NCBI GenBank assembly: GCA_018660405.1
Contig: JABJKL010000040.1
Coordinates: 1-26,386, forward strand
DNA length: 26,386 nt
Direction: 5' to 3'
Source of the DNA: Pseudomonadota bacterium
Lineage (GTDB): Bacteria > Pseudomonadota > Gammaproteobacteria > Arenicellales > Arenicellaceae
The notes under the pieces: model-generated
The model's input: only the letters and a program-made list of their open reading frames with translations
Databases searched by the model: none
Told to the model about the DNA's origin: nothing
Position numbers and translations under genes: made by a program
In this document: piece after piece, positions 9,228 to 17,998 of the stretch
Layout: each line of letters begins with the position of its first letter
How positions within the stretch are numbered: position 1 is the stretch's first letter

Positions 9228-10250
9228 CTACAAGTATTCGGCAATTAATATCTCCGCAATTTGCACACTATTGGTCGCGGCACCTTTGCGAACATTATCT
9301 GATACAACCCAAAGATTTAGTCCACGATCATGCGATATATCATCGCGAATTCTGCCCACAAATACGTCGTCATGACTCACCGCATTGCCAACTGCTGTCG
9401 GATAACCACCATCGACTCGTTCATCAATAACCGTAACGCCCTTGGCTGCTCGCAATAACTCACGTGCAGCATCAGCGGTTATTTTTTCACGCGTCTCGAT
9501 ATGAATGGCCTCGGAGTGACCGTAAAATACAGGTATGCGAACAGCTGTTGGATTCACCATAATATCGGGGTCTTCAAATATTTTCTTTGTCTCCCAAACC
9601 ATCTTCATTTCCTCCCTGGTATAGCCATTATCCTGAAACACGTCGATCTGAGGAATGGCATTGAATGCAATTTGACATGGGTACACCTTACTCTGAATAT
9701 TCTGACCACTTAGCAAAGCAGCCGTCTGGCCAGCCAATTCTTCCATCGCGTCCTTACCCGTGCCCGACACAGCCTGATAGGTCGCCACGTTAATACGGGT
9801 TATCCCAACCGCGTCATAGATGGGTTTGAGTGCCACCAACATCTGAATAGTCGAACAATTGGGGTTCGCGATAATGCCGTGCGCAAGATAACTGGCTATG
9901 GCCTGTGGGTTAACTTCTGGCACAACCAGTGGAATTTCATCCTGATCGCGGAAATGTGAAGTGTTATCAATCACTACGCAGCCAGCCGCCGCCGCTTTAG
10001 GTGCGTATGATTCAGAAATGCTGGCGCCCGCTGAAAATAATCCGATCTGAACTTTGGAAAAATCAAAGGCCGCCAAATTTTCAACAATTAACGATTTACC
10101 ATTAAACTGTCTACGCTCACCCGCAGAACGTTCACTTGCCAATAAATATAAGTTCCCAACCGGGAACTGTCGCTGCTCCAACACTTGCAGCATCGTTTCG
10201 CCGACCGCACCGGTCGCCCCAACGATTGCAACATCGTAGGTATTTGACAT
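9228..10250 (-). CDS. asd: Aspartate-semialdehyde dehydrogenase
   Basis: This enzyme reduces aspartyl phosphate to aspartate semialdehyde with NADPH, feeding lysine, threonine, methionine and diaminopimelate synthesis. It has 340 residues. The NADP-binding GATGAVGETM is at 11-20, the catalytic cysteine is C132 in NPNCSTIQM, and the active-site histidine is H245 in YGHSEAIH. Pseudomonas carries two asd-like genes here, one being a Usg-like paralogue; the intact Cys and His argue for an active dehydrogenase rather than a degenerate Usg. The ATG at 10248-10250 has an AGAGG ribosome site. leuB, the usual upstream neighbour in Pseudomonas, is absent. The 206-base gap to fimV shows no convincing terminator. 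Confidence 0.94.
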   Translation of the reverse strand: MSNTYDVAIVGATGAVGETMLQVLEQRQFPVGNLYLLASERSAGERRQFNGKSLIVENLAAFDFSKVQIGLFSAGASISESYAPKAAAAGCVVIDNTSHFRDQDEIPLVVPEVNPQAIASYLAHGIIANPNCSTIQMLVALKPIYDAVGITRINVATYQAVSGTGKDAMEELAGQTAALLSGQNIQSKVYPCQIAFNAIPQIDVFQDNGYTREEMKMVWETKKIFEDPDIMVNPTAVRIPVFYGHSEAIHIETREKITADAARELLRAAKGVTVIDERVDGGYPTAVGNAVSHDDVFVGRIRDDISHDRGLNLWVVSDNVRKGAATNSVQIAEILIAEYL

Positions 10251-10290
10251 AAAAACCTCTAAACCTCAAACAGTAAAAATGTAATCACTT

Positions 10291-10342
10291 GCGCCGCCGC
10301 CTCGGTTGCAAAATTGCTTAGCAAGGTAATTTTATCCGGCGC
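10291..10342. promoter_or_regulatory. Imperfect dyad in the divergent region between asd and the 140-aa ORF
   Basis: An outer GCGCCG/CGGCGC pair (10291-10296 and 10337-10342) encloses an inner AAAATTGC...AATTTT pair around TTAGCAA, with unpaired bases between. It lies in the asd leader. It is too small and lacks the conserved elements of a lysine riboswitch. It may be a leader hairpin or an operator, or chance. Confidence 0.2.
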
Positions 10343-10430
10343 GGGATATTAACATGGAAGCCAAAAACAATGTTTCTATTCAGCATCCGCGTCTTGACTT
10401 GGCTAATCGTTTTCGTAGACCATTAAAGGC

Positions 10431-10853
10431 ATGATGACATACCACTCTCTAGATTTTCGACAAACAGCGACCTTATTATCAAAGCGCTTTGGTAATCTGA
10501 ATCTGGGCATCAATCCTCTCGCACAGTCTTTGCAAGAAATGCTCCCCCTGGATGGCATCCACCGCCCTGTGGTACACAATATGCTGCAAGAAATTTATCA
10601 TCAAAACCGATGCGCATCCCTGGATGCCACAATCTGCGTTGATCCTACATTCGATGCACTGGGCAAACTGGCCTGGGATTTAAAATCTGCCAAATACACC
10701 GACGTCGATGCACTGGCCCTTATTGAACAGATTGGCGATTACCTGGCCGAGTTATTTACCCTTAAACCTGATAATAAAGAGCCCGAAGATAAAAACAGCA
10801 CTATTACAACGGAGCCTTCTAGCTGCACCGTTCGTTTCCGTGCGCCCCGTTAG
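10431..10853 (+). CDS. Hypothetical 140-aa protein
   Basis: I do not recognise this protein. It is soluble, with no signal peptide or membrane helix, and appears largely helical from about 1 to 112, followed by a polar tail rich in Lys, Glu, Asp, Ser and Thr. Only two or three cysteines are present (near 62, 69 and 132), with no metal-binding spacing. The start may be the ATG at 10431 or the next one at 10434; both follow TTAAAGGC, a fair ribosome site. It is transcribed away from asd and towards ligA, ending 19 bases from the ligA stop. It is the only open frame of size in the 622 bases between asd and ligA, which supports its being a real gene, but family membership is unknown. Confidence 0.6.
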   Translation: MMTYHSLDFRQTATLLSKRFGNLNLGINPLAQSLQEMLPLDGIHRPVVHNMLQEIYHQNRCASLDATICVDPTFDALGKLAWDLKSAKYTDVDALALIEQIGDYLAELFTLKPDNKEPEDKNSTITTEPSSCTVRFRAPR

Positions 10854-10872
10854 AGGACGTTACTATCGCTTT

Positions 10873-12960
10873 TCACCCTTTTTTACTATCTATCCATTCC
10901 AAGAATTCTGTTTCCGACAGAATCTGAATACCCAAAGCTTCTGCCTTGCGGGCCTTGCTTCCCGGCGCATCACCAACAATTACACGAGTGGTATTACTAC
11001 TCACCGACCCAGTTACTTTTGCTCCTAATTCGCGAAGTCTATGTTGTGCCTCTGAACGAGTCATACTTGATAAAGCGCCAGTAACAACCACTACTTCGTC
11101 CATAAAGTCAGAGTTAGGGCTGGAATTATCAGCACTTCGCTCGACAGCTGGCCAATGAATACCCGCTTTTTCCAAGCGAGTTATCACGTCAATATTGGCG
11201 GCAACAGCAAAAAATTCACAAATACTCTGGGCTACAACCGGGCCTACATCGTCAATTGCTGTCAAGCGCTCTAACGACGCTATCTGGACGTCAGTAATCG
11301 AACTGAATTCGACTGCCAGTTGGCGGGCGGTCACCTCGCCCACATGCATAATTCCAAGCGCATATAAAAATCTTGCGAAACTCGTCTCGCGAGAATCGGC
11401 AATTGAGTTAATAAGATTAGTCGCCGACTTTTCTGCGAAACGCTCAAGTCCCTCAAGCTGCTCAACTTTCAAGTCAAATAAATCCGCGACATCCGTTACT
11501 TTGTTAGCCGCTAATAACTGTTCCACCACTTTGTCGCCCAAACCTTCGATATCCATCGCGCGTCTGGAAGCAAAATGCTTGATTCGCTCTTTTTGTTGGG
11601 CACTGCAAACCAGCCCCCCGGTGCATCGTACAACGACTAATTCGTCATCAAAATGTAATGGTGAATCACAATCAGGACAGGATTTGGGGAATTCATAGGA
11701 TTTCGATTCAGTCTCTGGCTCACGCACAACAACTTTTACAATTTGCGGAATAACATCGCCCGCTCGCCTGACAATCACCTGGTCTCCGACTCGAACACCC
11801 AAACGCTCAATCTCATCCCGGTTATGCAGGGTCACATTCGAAACGGTGACGCCACCGACAAAAACTGGCTCCAGCCGCGCCACAGGAGTAATAGCCCCGG
11901 TACGCCCCACCTGAACATCAATATCAAGCACTTGTGTACGTTCTTCTTGTGCAGGAAATTTATGAGCTATTGCCCAACGCGGTGCCCGAGCAACGTAGCC
12001 AAGCGATCTTTGCTGCGAAAGGCTATTGATTTTATACACGACCCCGTCGATATCATATTCAAGATTGGGTCGCTGTTTCATCAAGATTTCATAATATTTC
12101 AGTAAACCCGAAAGTCCCGTCACGCGTTTAACTAAAGGAGAGACCCGTAATCCAAAATCTTGAAACCGATTCAGTAATTCCTCATGGCTCTCAAAGTTAA
12201 AGTCGTCAGAATGGGCGCCTACCCCATAAAAATAGATATCAAGAGGGCGCGCCGCAGTAATCGATGAATCGAGCTGTCGTAAACTTCCAGCGGCTGAATT
12301 GCGCGGATTAACAAAAGGCTTTTCACCTTGCGAAATCTGCATGGCGTTCAACATCGCAAAACCCGCATGTGAAATAAACACTTCACCTCGGACTTCGATA
12401 AACTCCGGAATTGGCCCACTTTTGTCTTTGAGCTTGCCTTTAAGTTTCCCTTTAAGCTTTAGGGGAACCGCACCGATGGTTTTTACGTTTTGCGAGATAT
12501 CCTCGCCGCTAGAACCGTCACCACGAGTGGCCGCGCACTCAAATATGCCGTCACGATAAAGAATATTAACCGCCACGCCATCCAACTTGGGCTCGGCCAC
12601 AAAATCCAGTTCAGCAAGTTTGCCCTCCAACGATGGGTCATCCTCTATACGACTTCGAACCCGGTCAACAAAAGATGACAGATCATCAGCACTAAACACG
12701 TTATCCAGCGACAACATAGCTTGCATGTGTTCAATACTGGCGAACTCTTTCGCCACTGCCCCGCCAACCTTATTGGTCGGTGAATCCGGGCTTTGCATTC
12801 CGGGATAATCGGCTTCTAACTGGCTAAGCTCTTTTAAACAACGATCAAATTCAATATCAGTAAGCGCTGGATCATCCAACACATGGTAACGATAGTTCGC
12901 GTGTTCAAGCTTGTCCCTAAGCTTTTGTATTCGGTTCTGTATTTCAGGACTGGCGGTCAA
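10873..12960 (-). CDS. ligA: NAD-dependent DNA ligase LigA
   Basis: LigA seals nicks in DNA during replication and repair using NAD. It has 695 residues: an N-terminal Ia domain with ANYRYHVLDDP (21-31), the nucleotidyltransferase domain with adenylated K125 in KLDG, an OB fold with VGRTGAITPVARLEPV, a four-cysteine zinc finger (CPDC...CTGGLVC), helix-hairpin-helix repeats and a C-terminal BRCT domain (about 617-695). The start codon is TTG at 12958-12960, overlapping the zipA TGA stop. No ATG lies close enough, and the spacing to the Ia motif fits this start. Residues about 166-181 are a lysine-rich K-L-K-G repeat not present in E. coli LigA. smc-zipA-ligA order is typical. Confidence 0.96.
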   Translation of the reverse strand: MTASPEIQNRIQKLRDKLEHANYRYHVLDDPALTDIEFDRCLKELSQLEADYPGMQSPDSPTNKVGGAVAKEFASIEHMQAMLSLDNVFSADDLSSFVDRVRSRIEDDPSLEGKLAELDFVAEPKLDGVAVNILYRDGIFECAATRGDGSSGEDISQNVKTIGAVPLKLKGKLKGKLKDKSGPIPEFIEVRGEVFISHAGFAMLNAMQISQGEKPFVNPRNSAAGSLRQLDSSITAARPLDIYFYGVGAHSDDFNFESHEELLNRFQDFGLRVSPLVKRVTGLSGLLKYYEILMKQRPNLEYDIDGVVYKINSLSQQRSLGYVARAPRWAIAHKFPAQEERTQVLDIDVQVGRTGAITPVARLEPVFVGGVTVSNVTLHNRDEIERLGVRVGDQVIVRRAGDVIPQIVKVVVREPETESKSYEFPKSCPDCDSPLHFDDELVVVRCTGGLVCSAQQKERIKHFASRRAMDIEGLGDKVVEQLLAANKVTDVADLFDLKVEQLEGLERFAEKSATNLINSIADSRETSFARFLYALGIMHVGEVTARQLAVEFSSITDVQIASLERLTAIDDVGPVVAQSICEFFAVAANIDVITRLEKAGIHWPAVERSADNSSPNSDFMDEVVVVTGALSSMTRSEAQHRLRELGAKVTGSVSSNTTRVIVGDAPGSKARKAEALGIQILSETEFLEWIDSKKG

Positions 12961-14159
12961 AACAATTTATTGGTGAGCGGGCTACCCGGCTTTAGACCAT
13001 CCTGGGCCATAGCACGAGAAATGCCCGCAACTTGATCGCCAATCGCGGCCAAGGTTTTGCTGCTCATGGTACGGCCTTTATGGTCGACCATCTTGGCCTC
13101 CAACCATGCCTGTAGTTGGGTAGCATCATTCACCATCATTTCAAACGTTTTTTCGGGATTAGCCGTCGCTGGCACGTTCATATAAAGCACAATATCGTGG
13201 ATAGGCTGCTTGTCGTTCTCTTGAGAAATATCCCCTGAACTATCCGTTGGCGAGATACTGTAGAGAGCCTTTCGTTCAGCTCGCTTGGATGGCCGTGACT
13301 TGACATATACACCGTTTGCACTCCGACTGAGCGACAAATCGTCCATACAGCTTGTGAAATCTCGCCAGGTGAAACCCATTCGTCGCTTGGAAACGAGATT
13401 CAGCACGGCAATCGCATCGAACTTTCTCCCAATAGAATCCAGCATTGCTGATTGCTGCAAAGCATCGTCAAAATCCATTGAGAACCGAAAACTTCGACCA
13501 AATGCCTCCCCCATAGTCAGCATCATTTGCGAAAACCGGTTCAATTCCTGCTCCGATATTGGCCCTCGCTTATCAGCAAGTTGAATGGTTGCTCCCAGGT
13601 CTAAAAACTGGGCTGTCTCGTCTTGCTTCTCCAGTTCCGTCCAAATACCCGCACTGGCATCCTTACCGTATATCTGCATGGATTTAGAAAGCTTGGCTTG
13701 GTAATCCCGATAAATAAGTAATACTTCGTCCCGCAACACTGGTTTCGGGCCCGGCAAACGTGCCACGAATTCGATTTGATAATCAAGCTCAGGCAAGTCT
13801 TCTGCATCGCCCTCTTCAAACAGTCCACCGCTGCCTTTTTCACCCGAAGTTTCCTTTGTGAAATCCGCATCGAAATCCTGCTTCGAATTCTTTTCGCTGT
13901 CCTCAAATAATTCACCACTGTCTTTTTTGCCGGAAGATTCCGAGGGCAAATCCAAATGGGTTTCTTGCTCTGAAAACCTTTCGCTCTCACCGGTGCCAAC
14001 ATCCTCCGCAGATTGCAGGACAACTCGAGTGGGGCCTGCCGAACGCCCGTCGCCGTTCGGGGTTTTCCTTCGACGCTGTTTCGGTGAGCGCACGGTAAAA
14101 AGCCACACAAGCGCGAACACCGCCAAACCCGCGATAACATAGGCCAATTGAAGCCCCAT
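12957..14159 (-). CDS. zipA: Cell division protein ZipA (divergent)
   Basis: ZipA tethers FtsZ filaments to the inner membrane and bundles them at the division site. The 400-residue protein has an N-out transmembrane helix at about 3-22, a basic patch (SPKQRRRK), a long acidic linker, and a C-terminal region with IAVLNLVSKRRMGFTWRDF and DIVLYMNVPATANPEKTFEMM, which resembles the ZipA FtsZ-binding domain. Sequence similarity is modest and the name leans on position between smc and ligA. A strong AAGGAG ribosome site precedes the ATG. The linker holds an approximate 29-residue duplication: SGKKDSGELFED (76-87) and SGEKGSGGLFEE (105-116). The TAG of a small in-frame upstream ORF directly abuts this ATG. 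Confidence 0.8.
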   Translation of the reverse strand: MGLQLAYVIAGLAVFALVWLFTVRSPKQRRRKTPNGDGRSAGPTRVVLQSAEDVGTGESERFSEQETHLDLPSESSGKKDSGELFEDSEKNSKQDFDADFTKETSGEKGSGGLFEEGDAEDLPELDYQIEFVARLPGPKPVLRDEVLLIYRDYQAKLSKSMQIYGKDASAGIWTELEKQDETAQFLDLGATIQLADKRGPISEQELNRFSQMMLTMGEAFGRSFRFSMDFDDALQQSAMLDSIGRKFDAIAVLNLVSKRRMGFTWRDFTSCMDDLSLSRSANGVYVKSRPSKRAERKALYSISPTDSSGDISQENDKQPIHDIVLYMNVPATANPEKTFEMMVNDATQLQAWLEAKMVDHKGRTMSSKTLAAIGDQVAGISRAMAQDGLKPGSPLTNKLF

Positions 14160-14261
14160 CTATTGCTCCTTCATGTTGATATTACCGTGGTCGGAGTCAT
14201 CCAGCTCATTCAAATCAAGGCGCAGTGCAAAAGATATGGCAATATCAACATGACGGGGCAT
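14160..14261 (-). CDS. Putative 33-aa small ORF filling the smc-zipA gap
   Basis: The smc stop TAA shares its last A with an ATG. That ATG opens 33 codons beginning MPRHVDIAISFALRLDL and ending GNINMKEQ, then TAG, directly followed by the zipA ATG in the same frame. The ORF therefore fills the gap exactly and could be translated by coupling from smc. Its last codons contain the zipA ribosome site (AAGGAG). A single change at the TAG would make it an N-terminal extension of ZipA. Alternatives are a leader peptide controlling zipA, or an untranslated spacer that is open by chance; the length is short enough for chance. The function is unknown. Confidence 0.4.
   Translation of the reverse strand: MPRHVDIAISFALRLDLNELDDSDHGNINMKEQ
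14171..14253 (-). repeat. 13-bp inverted repeat in front of zipA
   Basis: TCATGTTGATATT at 14171-14183 is the exact reverse complement of AATATCAACATGA at 14241-14253. On the transcribed (minus) strand the pairing continues through one U-G wobble and two further G-C pairs, giving a stem of about 16 bp with a loop of about 51 bases. The 3' arm ends immediately before the zipA ribosome site. There is no T-run, so it is not a terminator; a role in mRNA stability or in translation of zipA is possible. Confidence 0.6.
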
Positions 14262-17200
14262 TATACTGCCGCCATCTCTACGGCCCGCTCCACATCCACC
14301 GAAACCATTCGAGAGACCCCAGGCTCGTTCATAGTAACGCCCACCAACACATTAGCCGCTTCCATGGTGATCTTATTATGCGAAATAAACAGGATTTGGG
14401 TTTTGGACGACAGGCTCCTTAGAACGTTCACATACCGATCCACGTTCGCATCATCAAGCGGTGCGTCAACTTCGTCCAGCACACAAAAAGGCGCAGGATT
14501 AAGTTCAAAAAAACCAAATAGCAATGCCACGGCTGTCAGGGCCTTCTCACCACCCGACAGCAAGTGGATGGTACTGTTCCGTTTACCGGGTGGTCGTGCC
14601 ATCACTGTCACACCCGTAGTGAGTAAATCCACACCTGTCATTTCGAGCGATGCTTTACCACCACCAAACAAACGTGGAAACATAATTTGAAATCGCTCAT
14701 TGAGATCATCAAAAGTCTCCTTAAACAGCGCGCGTGTTTCTCGATCAATCTTGGCAATGACACTTTCAAGCGTTTGTAGTGATTCAGTTAAATCTGCGCA
14801 CTGGCTATCAAGGTATTCTTTACGTTCTGTACCTTCCTTGTACTCATCTATAGCCACCAGATTAACGGGGCCAATACGTTCTATACGCGCGCTCAACTTA
14901 TCAAGCGTCTGCTCCACGTCAGATTGTACCGGCAGCTGCGCAAGCTCATTTAACCCGGCCGATATTTCGGCATCGTATTCTGCGCTTTCGACAAGCGTGT
15001 TCAACCGAACCGAGAGTTCCTGCTTAGCCATGCGAGCATCATCCAACTTCTCTCTCACGCCTTCTGAGTTTTGGGCAAACCGTATACGCTCTTTGTCGCA
15101 ATCACGAATCTGATTTTCATAACCGGTAACTTGATCGCGACATTCTGCTAATTGCTTTTCAGTGAGCAATCTGTCTTTCATCAGACTATCCAATCGGGCT
15201 TTTTGCGCACCATCATCTGGCAAGGCGACGTCAACCGACGAGTTCAGCACATTGCTACGCGCCTCAATCTCAATAACCTGATCATTGAGACGCTGCAAAT
15301 TTTGCTGCAAGGCATTTTGTTTGGCTTCCAAACCCTGATATTCAAGCTCTACAGATTGCTTGCGATCGCGCATCGAATTTAACTGACCCCGTGTATCACT
15401 AAGTTCAGCAAACGCCTGCTCTTTACGCGTTATTAAGTCCTCGCGCCTGGACTCCAACTCGGTTGTACGGCTTTCCGCCTCGCTTAACTTTCGTTGCGAC
15501 TCTGTCAGTTGTGCTTCGGAGTTTGTTTTTTGCTCAATTATTCCGAGTAATTCAGCAGAAACGCGTTCTAGCTGTTCTTGTGCATTACCCGATTTTGCCT
15601 GCGCTTCGGCGAAGCGATTATGCAGATCAGTCCGTGTTTGGCTGGCAGACTGAAAATCCTGCTCAATATTCTTACGCTCCTCTTCATCAGCAGATATTTT
15701 TTCTTTTAAACCTTCTATCGCAATGGCTTCGCCTTCAAATATCGCCGAATGTTTATTAACATCGGACTGCAAGCTGGTAATTTCCGCAGAACGCACCAAA
15801 ACACTTTGCTCGGCACTGCCACCTTTGCGAATCAGCAACCAGTTGCGGCCAATTAAAGCGCCATCTTTGCTAACAATGCATTCACCAAGACCAAGATCTT
15901 CGCGCCACTGCAAGGCCTCTCCCAGGGTTTGTGCCGCATAAACACCGCTCAACCAATCTACAAGGTATTCCCTGCCCGAATCAATATAATCCAGCAATCG
16001 GGGTTTTCCAGAGGGTTGACTGCTTTCCTTGGCCGCTAAATTAGCGCTCCCATCAATCAAACAGATATCCAGATCTGCCGACACTTGGTCGGCACTTATA
16101 CCTAAGCGGTCAACAGTGACCGCCGTTAAGCGATCGCCTAGAAGTGAATCCAGAGCCATCTCCCAACCACTTCTCACGCTTAACTTTTCAGCCACCGAGC
16201 CGGTGCGCTTGACACTTAAACCCTCCAGCGCGCGGCTAATTGTTTGATCGTCGTCCTTGAGGGCCGACGACTGAATTTCTTGCAGTGATAGCAATCGAGC
16301 ACGCAGGCTTTCCAAATCCCGAGCGCCATTATTGTGTCTTTGCAATTCAGACTCGTGTTCAACACGCAGATTATTTAAGCGCTCATTTGTATTGGCTAGA
16401 CCCGCTTGTAAACTTTCAAATAGTTCATCTGCAGTTTGCGTCTCGCTACGCAGTTTATCCAAGCCGGTATCGGCGATGACTTTTCCGTAGACCTCTTTCT
16501 CCAAGGTCAAGGTATGTTGCTTGTCGACCAATCGCGCAAGTCCTTGCCCGGTGCGCTTAATGTTTTCTGCTTCGACATCGCGCACGCGCTCTGGCTGCTG
16601 CGCTTCACTACCAAAAAGATCCCATTGCAGCTGAAGGTCTTGATAACTACTCTCAACCTTGGAGAGCATGCTTTCTGCGCCTTGATACTCTTCTGTAACT
16701 AATGTTCTGTGTGGTGCCAGCTCAGACAATCGATTGCCCGTTTGCTGCAACTGCGTAGTGTCCTCTTTCTGTAGTGACCGTAACCGTTGCAGAGACTCTG
16801 ATAGACGGGTTTGTTCCTGTTGGTCGGAGACCTTCTTTTCCCGCGCATGCTGTATGGTTTGTTCAATAGAAGAAATCTCCGCGCCGAGCTCATAAAATTT
16901 CGCCTGAGTAGCATTGAGCACCTCGCCGGCACCGTCACTCTCCTTGCGTAAAGCTTCAATACGCGTTTCAACATTCCGTTGCTCTGCAACTTGCGCATCC
17001 ATCTCAGTTTGCAAGCGAGCCAACTCCCCATCTTTGCGCGCACCGCCCTCACTCAACTCGAGCACTCGAAGGCCGATTATTCGTGCCTTCAATTGCCGCT
17101 GTTCGGCTTTGAATTCCTTATACCGCTCAGCATCATTGGCTTGGCGCTTTAGTCGTCTAAGTTGCGTTGCCAACTCCGACATAATATCTTCGACACGCTC

Positions 17201-17773
17201 CAGATTGGCGCGCGTGTGGGATATCCGATTACCTGTTTCGCGCCTTCGTTCGCGATATTTGGATATTCCAGCAGCTTCTTCTATCAACGCGCGTAAATCC
17301 TCGGGCTTGGACTCAACAATTCGTCCAACCATACCCTGCTCGATAATCGAATAAGACCTGGGCCCCAAACCGGTTCCCAGAAAAATATCCTGTATATCTC
17401 GCCGTCGACACCGCGTTTTGTTAATAAAGTAGGTTGAGCCACCATCACGCACTAGTTCACGCCTGATTTCCAGCTCCTTATACTGGCCCCAAATACCAGG
17501 CACTTTGCCATCATTATTGTCAAACAATAGCGCAACGCTGGCTTTCCCAACGGGTTTTCGCGTTGACGAGCCATTAAAAATGACATCATCCATACTGTCG
17601 CCACGCAAGGTTTTGGCCGACGATTCACCCATCACCCAGCGAATCGCATCTATAATATTCGACTTGCCGCAGCCATTGGGACCCACAATGCCAACAAGAT
17701 CAGCGGGCACCTTGGCGGTAATTGGGTCTACGAACGACTTAAAACCAGCAAGTTTTATATGTTTTAAACGCAT
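14261..17773 (-). CDS. smc: Chromosome partition protein Smc
   Basis: Smc is the coiled-coil ATPase of the bacterial condensin complex with ScpA and ScpB. It has 1170 residues from the chosen start. The Walker A GPNGCGKSN is at 31-39 in the N-terminal head; long coiled coils flank a hinge near the middle (LDSLLGDRLTAVTV); and the C-terminal head carries the signature LSGGEKALTAVALLF and Walker B PFCVLDEVDAPLDDANV. The open frame extends upstream to 17845, but MRLKHIKLAGFKSFVDP at 17771-17773 is the family N-terminus. The presence of Smc rather than MukB suggests a non-enteric gammaproteobacterium. The gene is divergent from queF, and its stop overlaps the ATG of a small ORF before zipA. Confidence 0.97.
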   Translation of the reverse strand: MRLKHIKLAGFKSFVDPITAKVPADLVGIVGPNGCGKSNIIDAIRWVMGESSAKTLRGDSMDDVIFNGSSTRKPVGKASVALLFDNNDGKVPGIWGQYKELEIRRELVRDGGSTYFINKTRCRRRDIQDIFLGTGLGPRSYSIIEQGMVGRIVESKPEDLRALIEEAAGISKYRERRRETGNRISHTRANLERVEDIMSELATQLRRLKRQANDAERYKEFKAEQRQLKARIIGLRVLELSEGGARKDGELARLQTEMDAQVAEQRNVETRIEALRKESDGAGEVLNATQAKFYELGAEISSIEQTIQHAREKKVSDQQEQTRLSESLQRLRSLQKEDTTQLQQTGNRLSELAPHRTLVTEEYQGAESMLSKVESSYQDLQLQWDLFGSEAQQPERVRDVEAENIKRTGQGLARLVDKQHTLTLEKEVYGKVIADTGLDKLRSETQTADELFESLQAGLANTNERLNNLRVEHESELQRHNNGARDLESLRARLLSLQEIQSSALKDDDQTISRALEGLSVKRTGSVAEKLSVRSGWEMALDSLLGDRLTAVTVDRLGISADQVSADLDICLIDGSANLAAKESSQPSGKPRLLDYIDSGREYLVDWLSGVYAAQTLGEALQWREDLGLGECIVSKDGALIGRNWLLIRKGGSAEQSVLVRSAEITSLQSDVNKHSAIFEGEAIAIEGLKEKISADEEERKNIEQDFQSASQTRTDLHNRFAEAQAKSGNAQEQLERVSAELLGIIEQKTNSEAQLTESQRKLSEAESRTTELESRREDLITRKEQAFAELSDTRGQLNSMRDRKQSVELEYQGLEAKQNALQQNLQRLNDQVIEIEARSNVLNSSVDVALPDDGAQKARLDSLMKDRLLTEKQLAECRDQVTGYENQIRDCDKERIRFAQNSEGVREKLDDARMAKQELSVRLNTLVESAEYDAEISAGLNELAQLPVQSDVEQTLDKLSARIERIGPVNLVAIDEYKEGTERKEYLDSQCADLTESLQTLESVIAKIDRETRALFKETFDDLNERFQIMFPRLFGGGKASLEMTGVDLLTTGVTVMARPPGKRNSTIHLLSGGEKALTAVALLFGFFELNPAPFCVLDEVDAPLDDANVDRYVNVLRSLSSKTQILFISHNKITMEAANVLVGVTMNEPGVSRMVSVDVERAVEMAAV

Positions 17774-17998
17774 TCCCGCAGAAAAGTAAGTAAGAAGAAA
17801 ATCAATAGTATTAACGCTTGTAACAAACACCAAAACGATATTCACAGACGCTCGATTTTAGGCCGCCAGGAATATCTGTATCACAGGTAATATTTTGGTT
17901 CTGTCGTAGACCGTAGATTAAGGTAAAATTCGCCGCCTGAAAACAGGCAGAACCTGAAAATCGAATAAATAAGCAAGATAAAACATATATCAAACGAC
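17774..17998. promoter_or_regulatory. Divergent intergenic region between smc and queF
   Basis: These 225 bases must carry both promoters. The only clear structure is a small perfect hairpin GCCTG-AAAA-CAGGC at 17935-17948, about 50 bases before queF. I found no preQ1 riboswitch consensus and no tRNA here. A TAAAAT near 17925 could be a -10 box but lacks a good -35. Confidence 0.3.

Noticed and set aside
10251..10430. Lysine riboswitch in the asd leader
   Set aside because: The region is about the right size, but I see no conserved multi-helix junction, only one imperfect dyad.
14148..14690. Plus-strand open frame of 180 codons
   Set aside because: It runs antisense to the smc C-terminal head and to zipA; its composition is that of a shadow frame.
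17774..17845. Upstream start for Smc at 17845
   Set aside because: The extra 24 residues are hydrophobic and unlike any Smc N-terminus; the MRLKHIKLAGFKSF start fits the family.
17774..17998. preQ1 riboswitch upstream of queF
   Set aside because: No class I preQ1 core or pseudoknot tail was seen; only a 5-bp hairpin is present.
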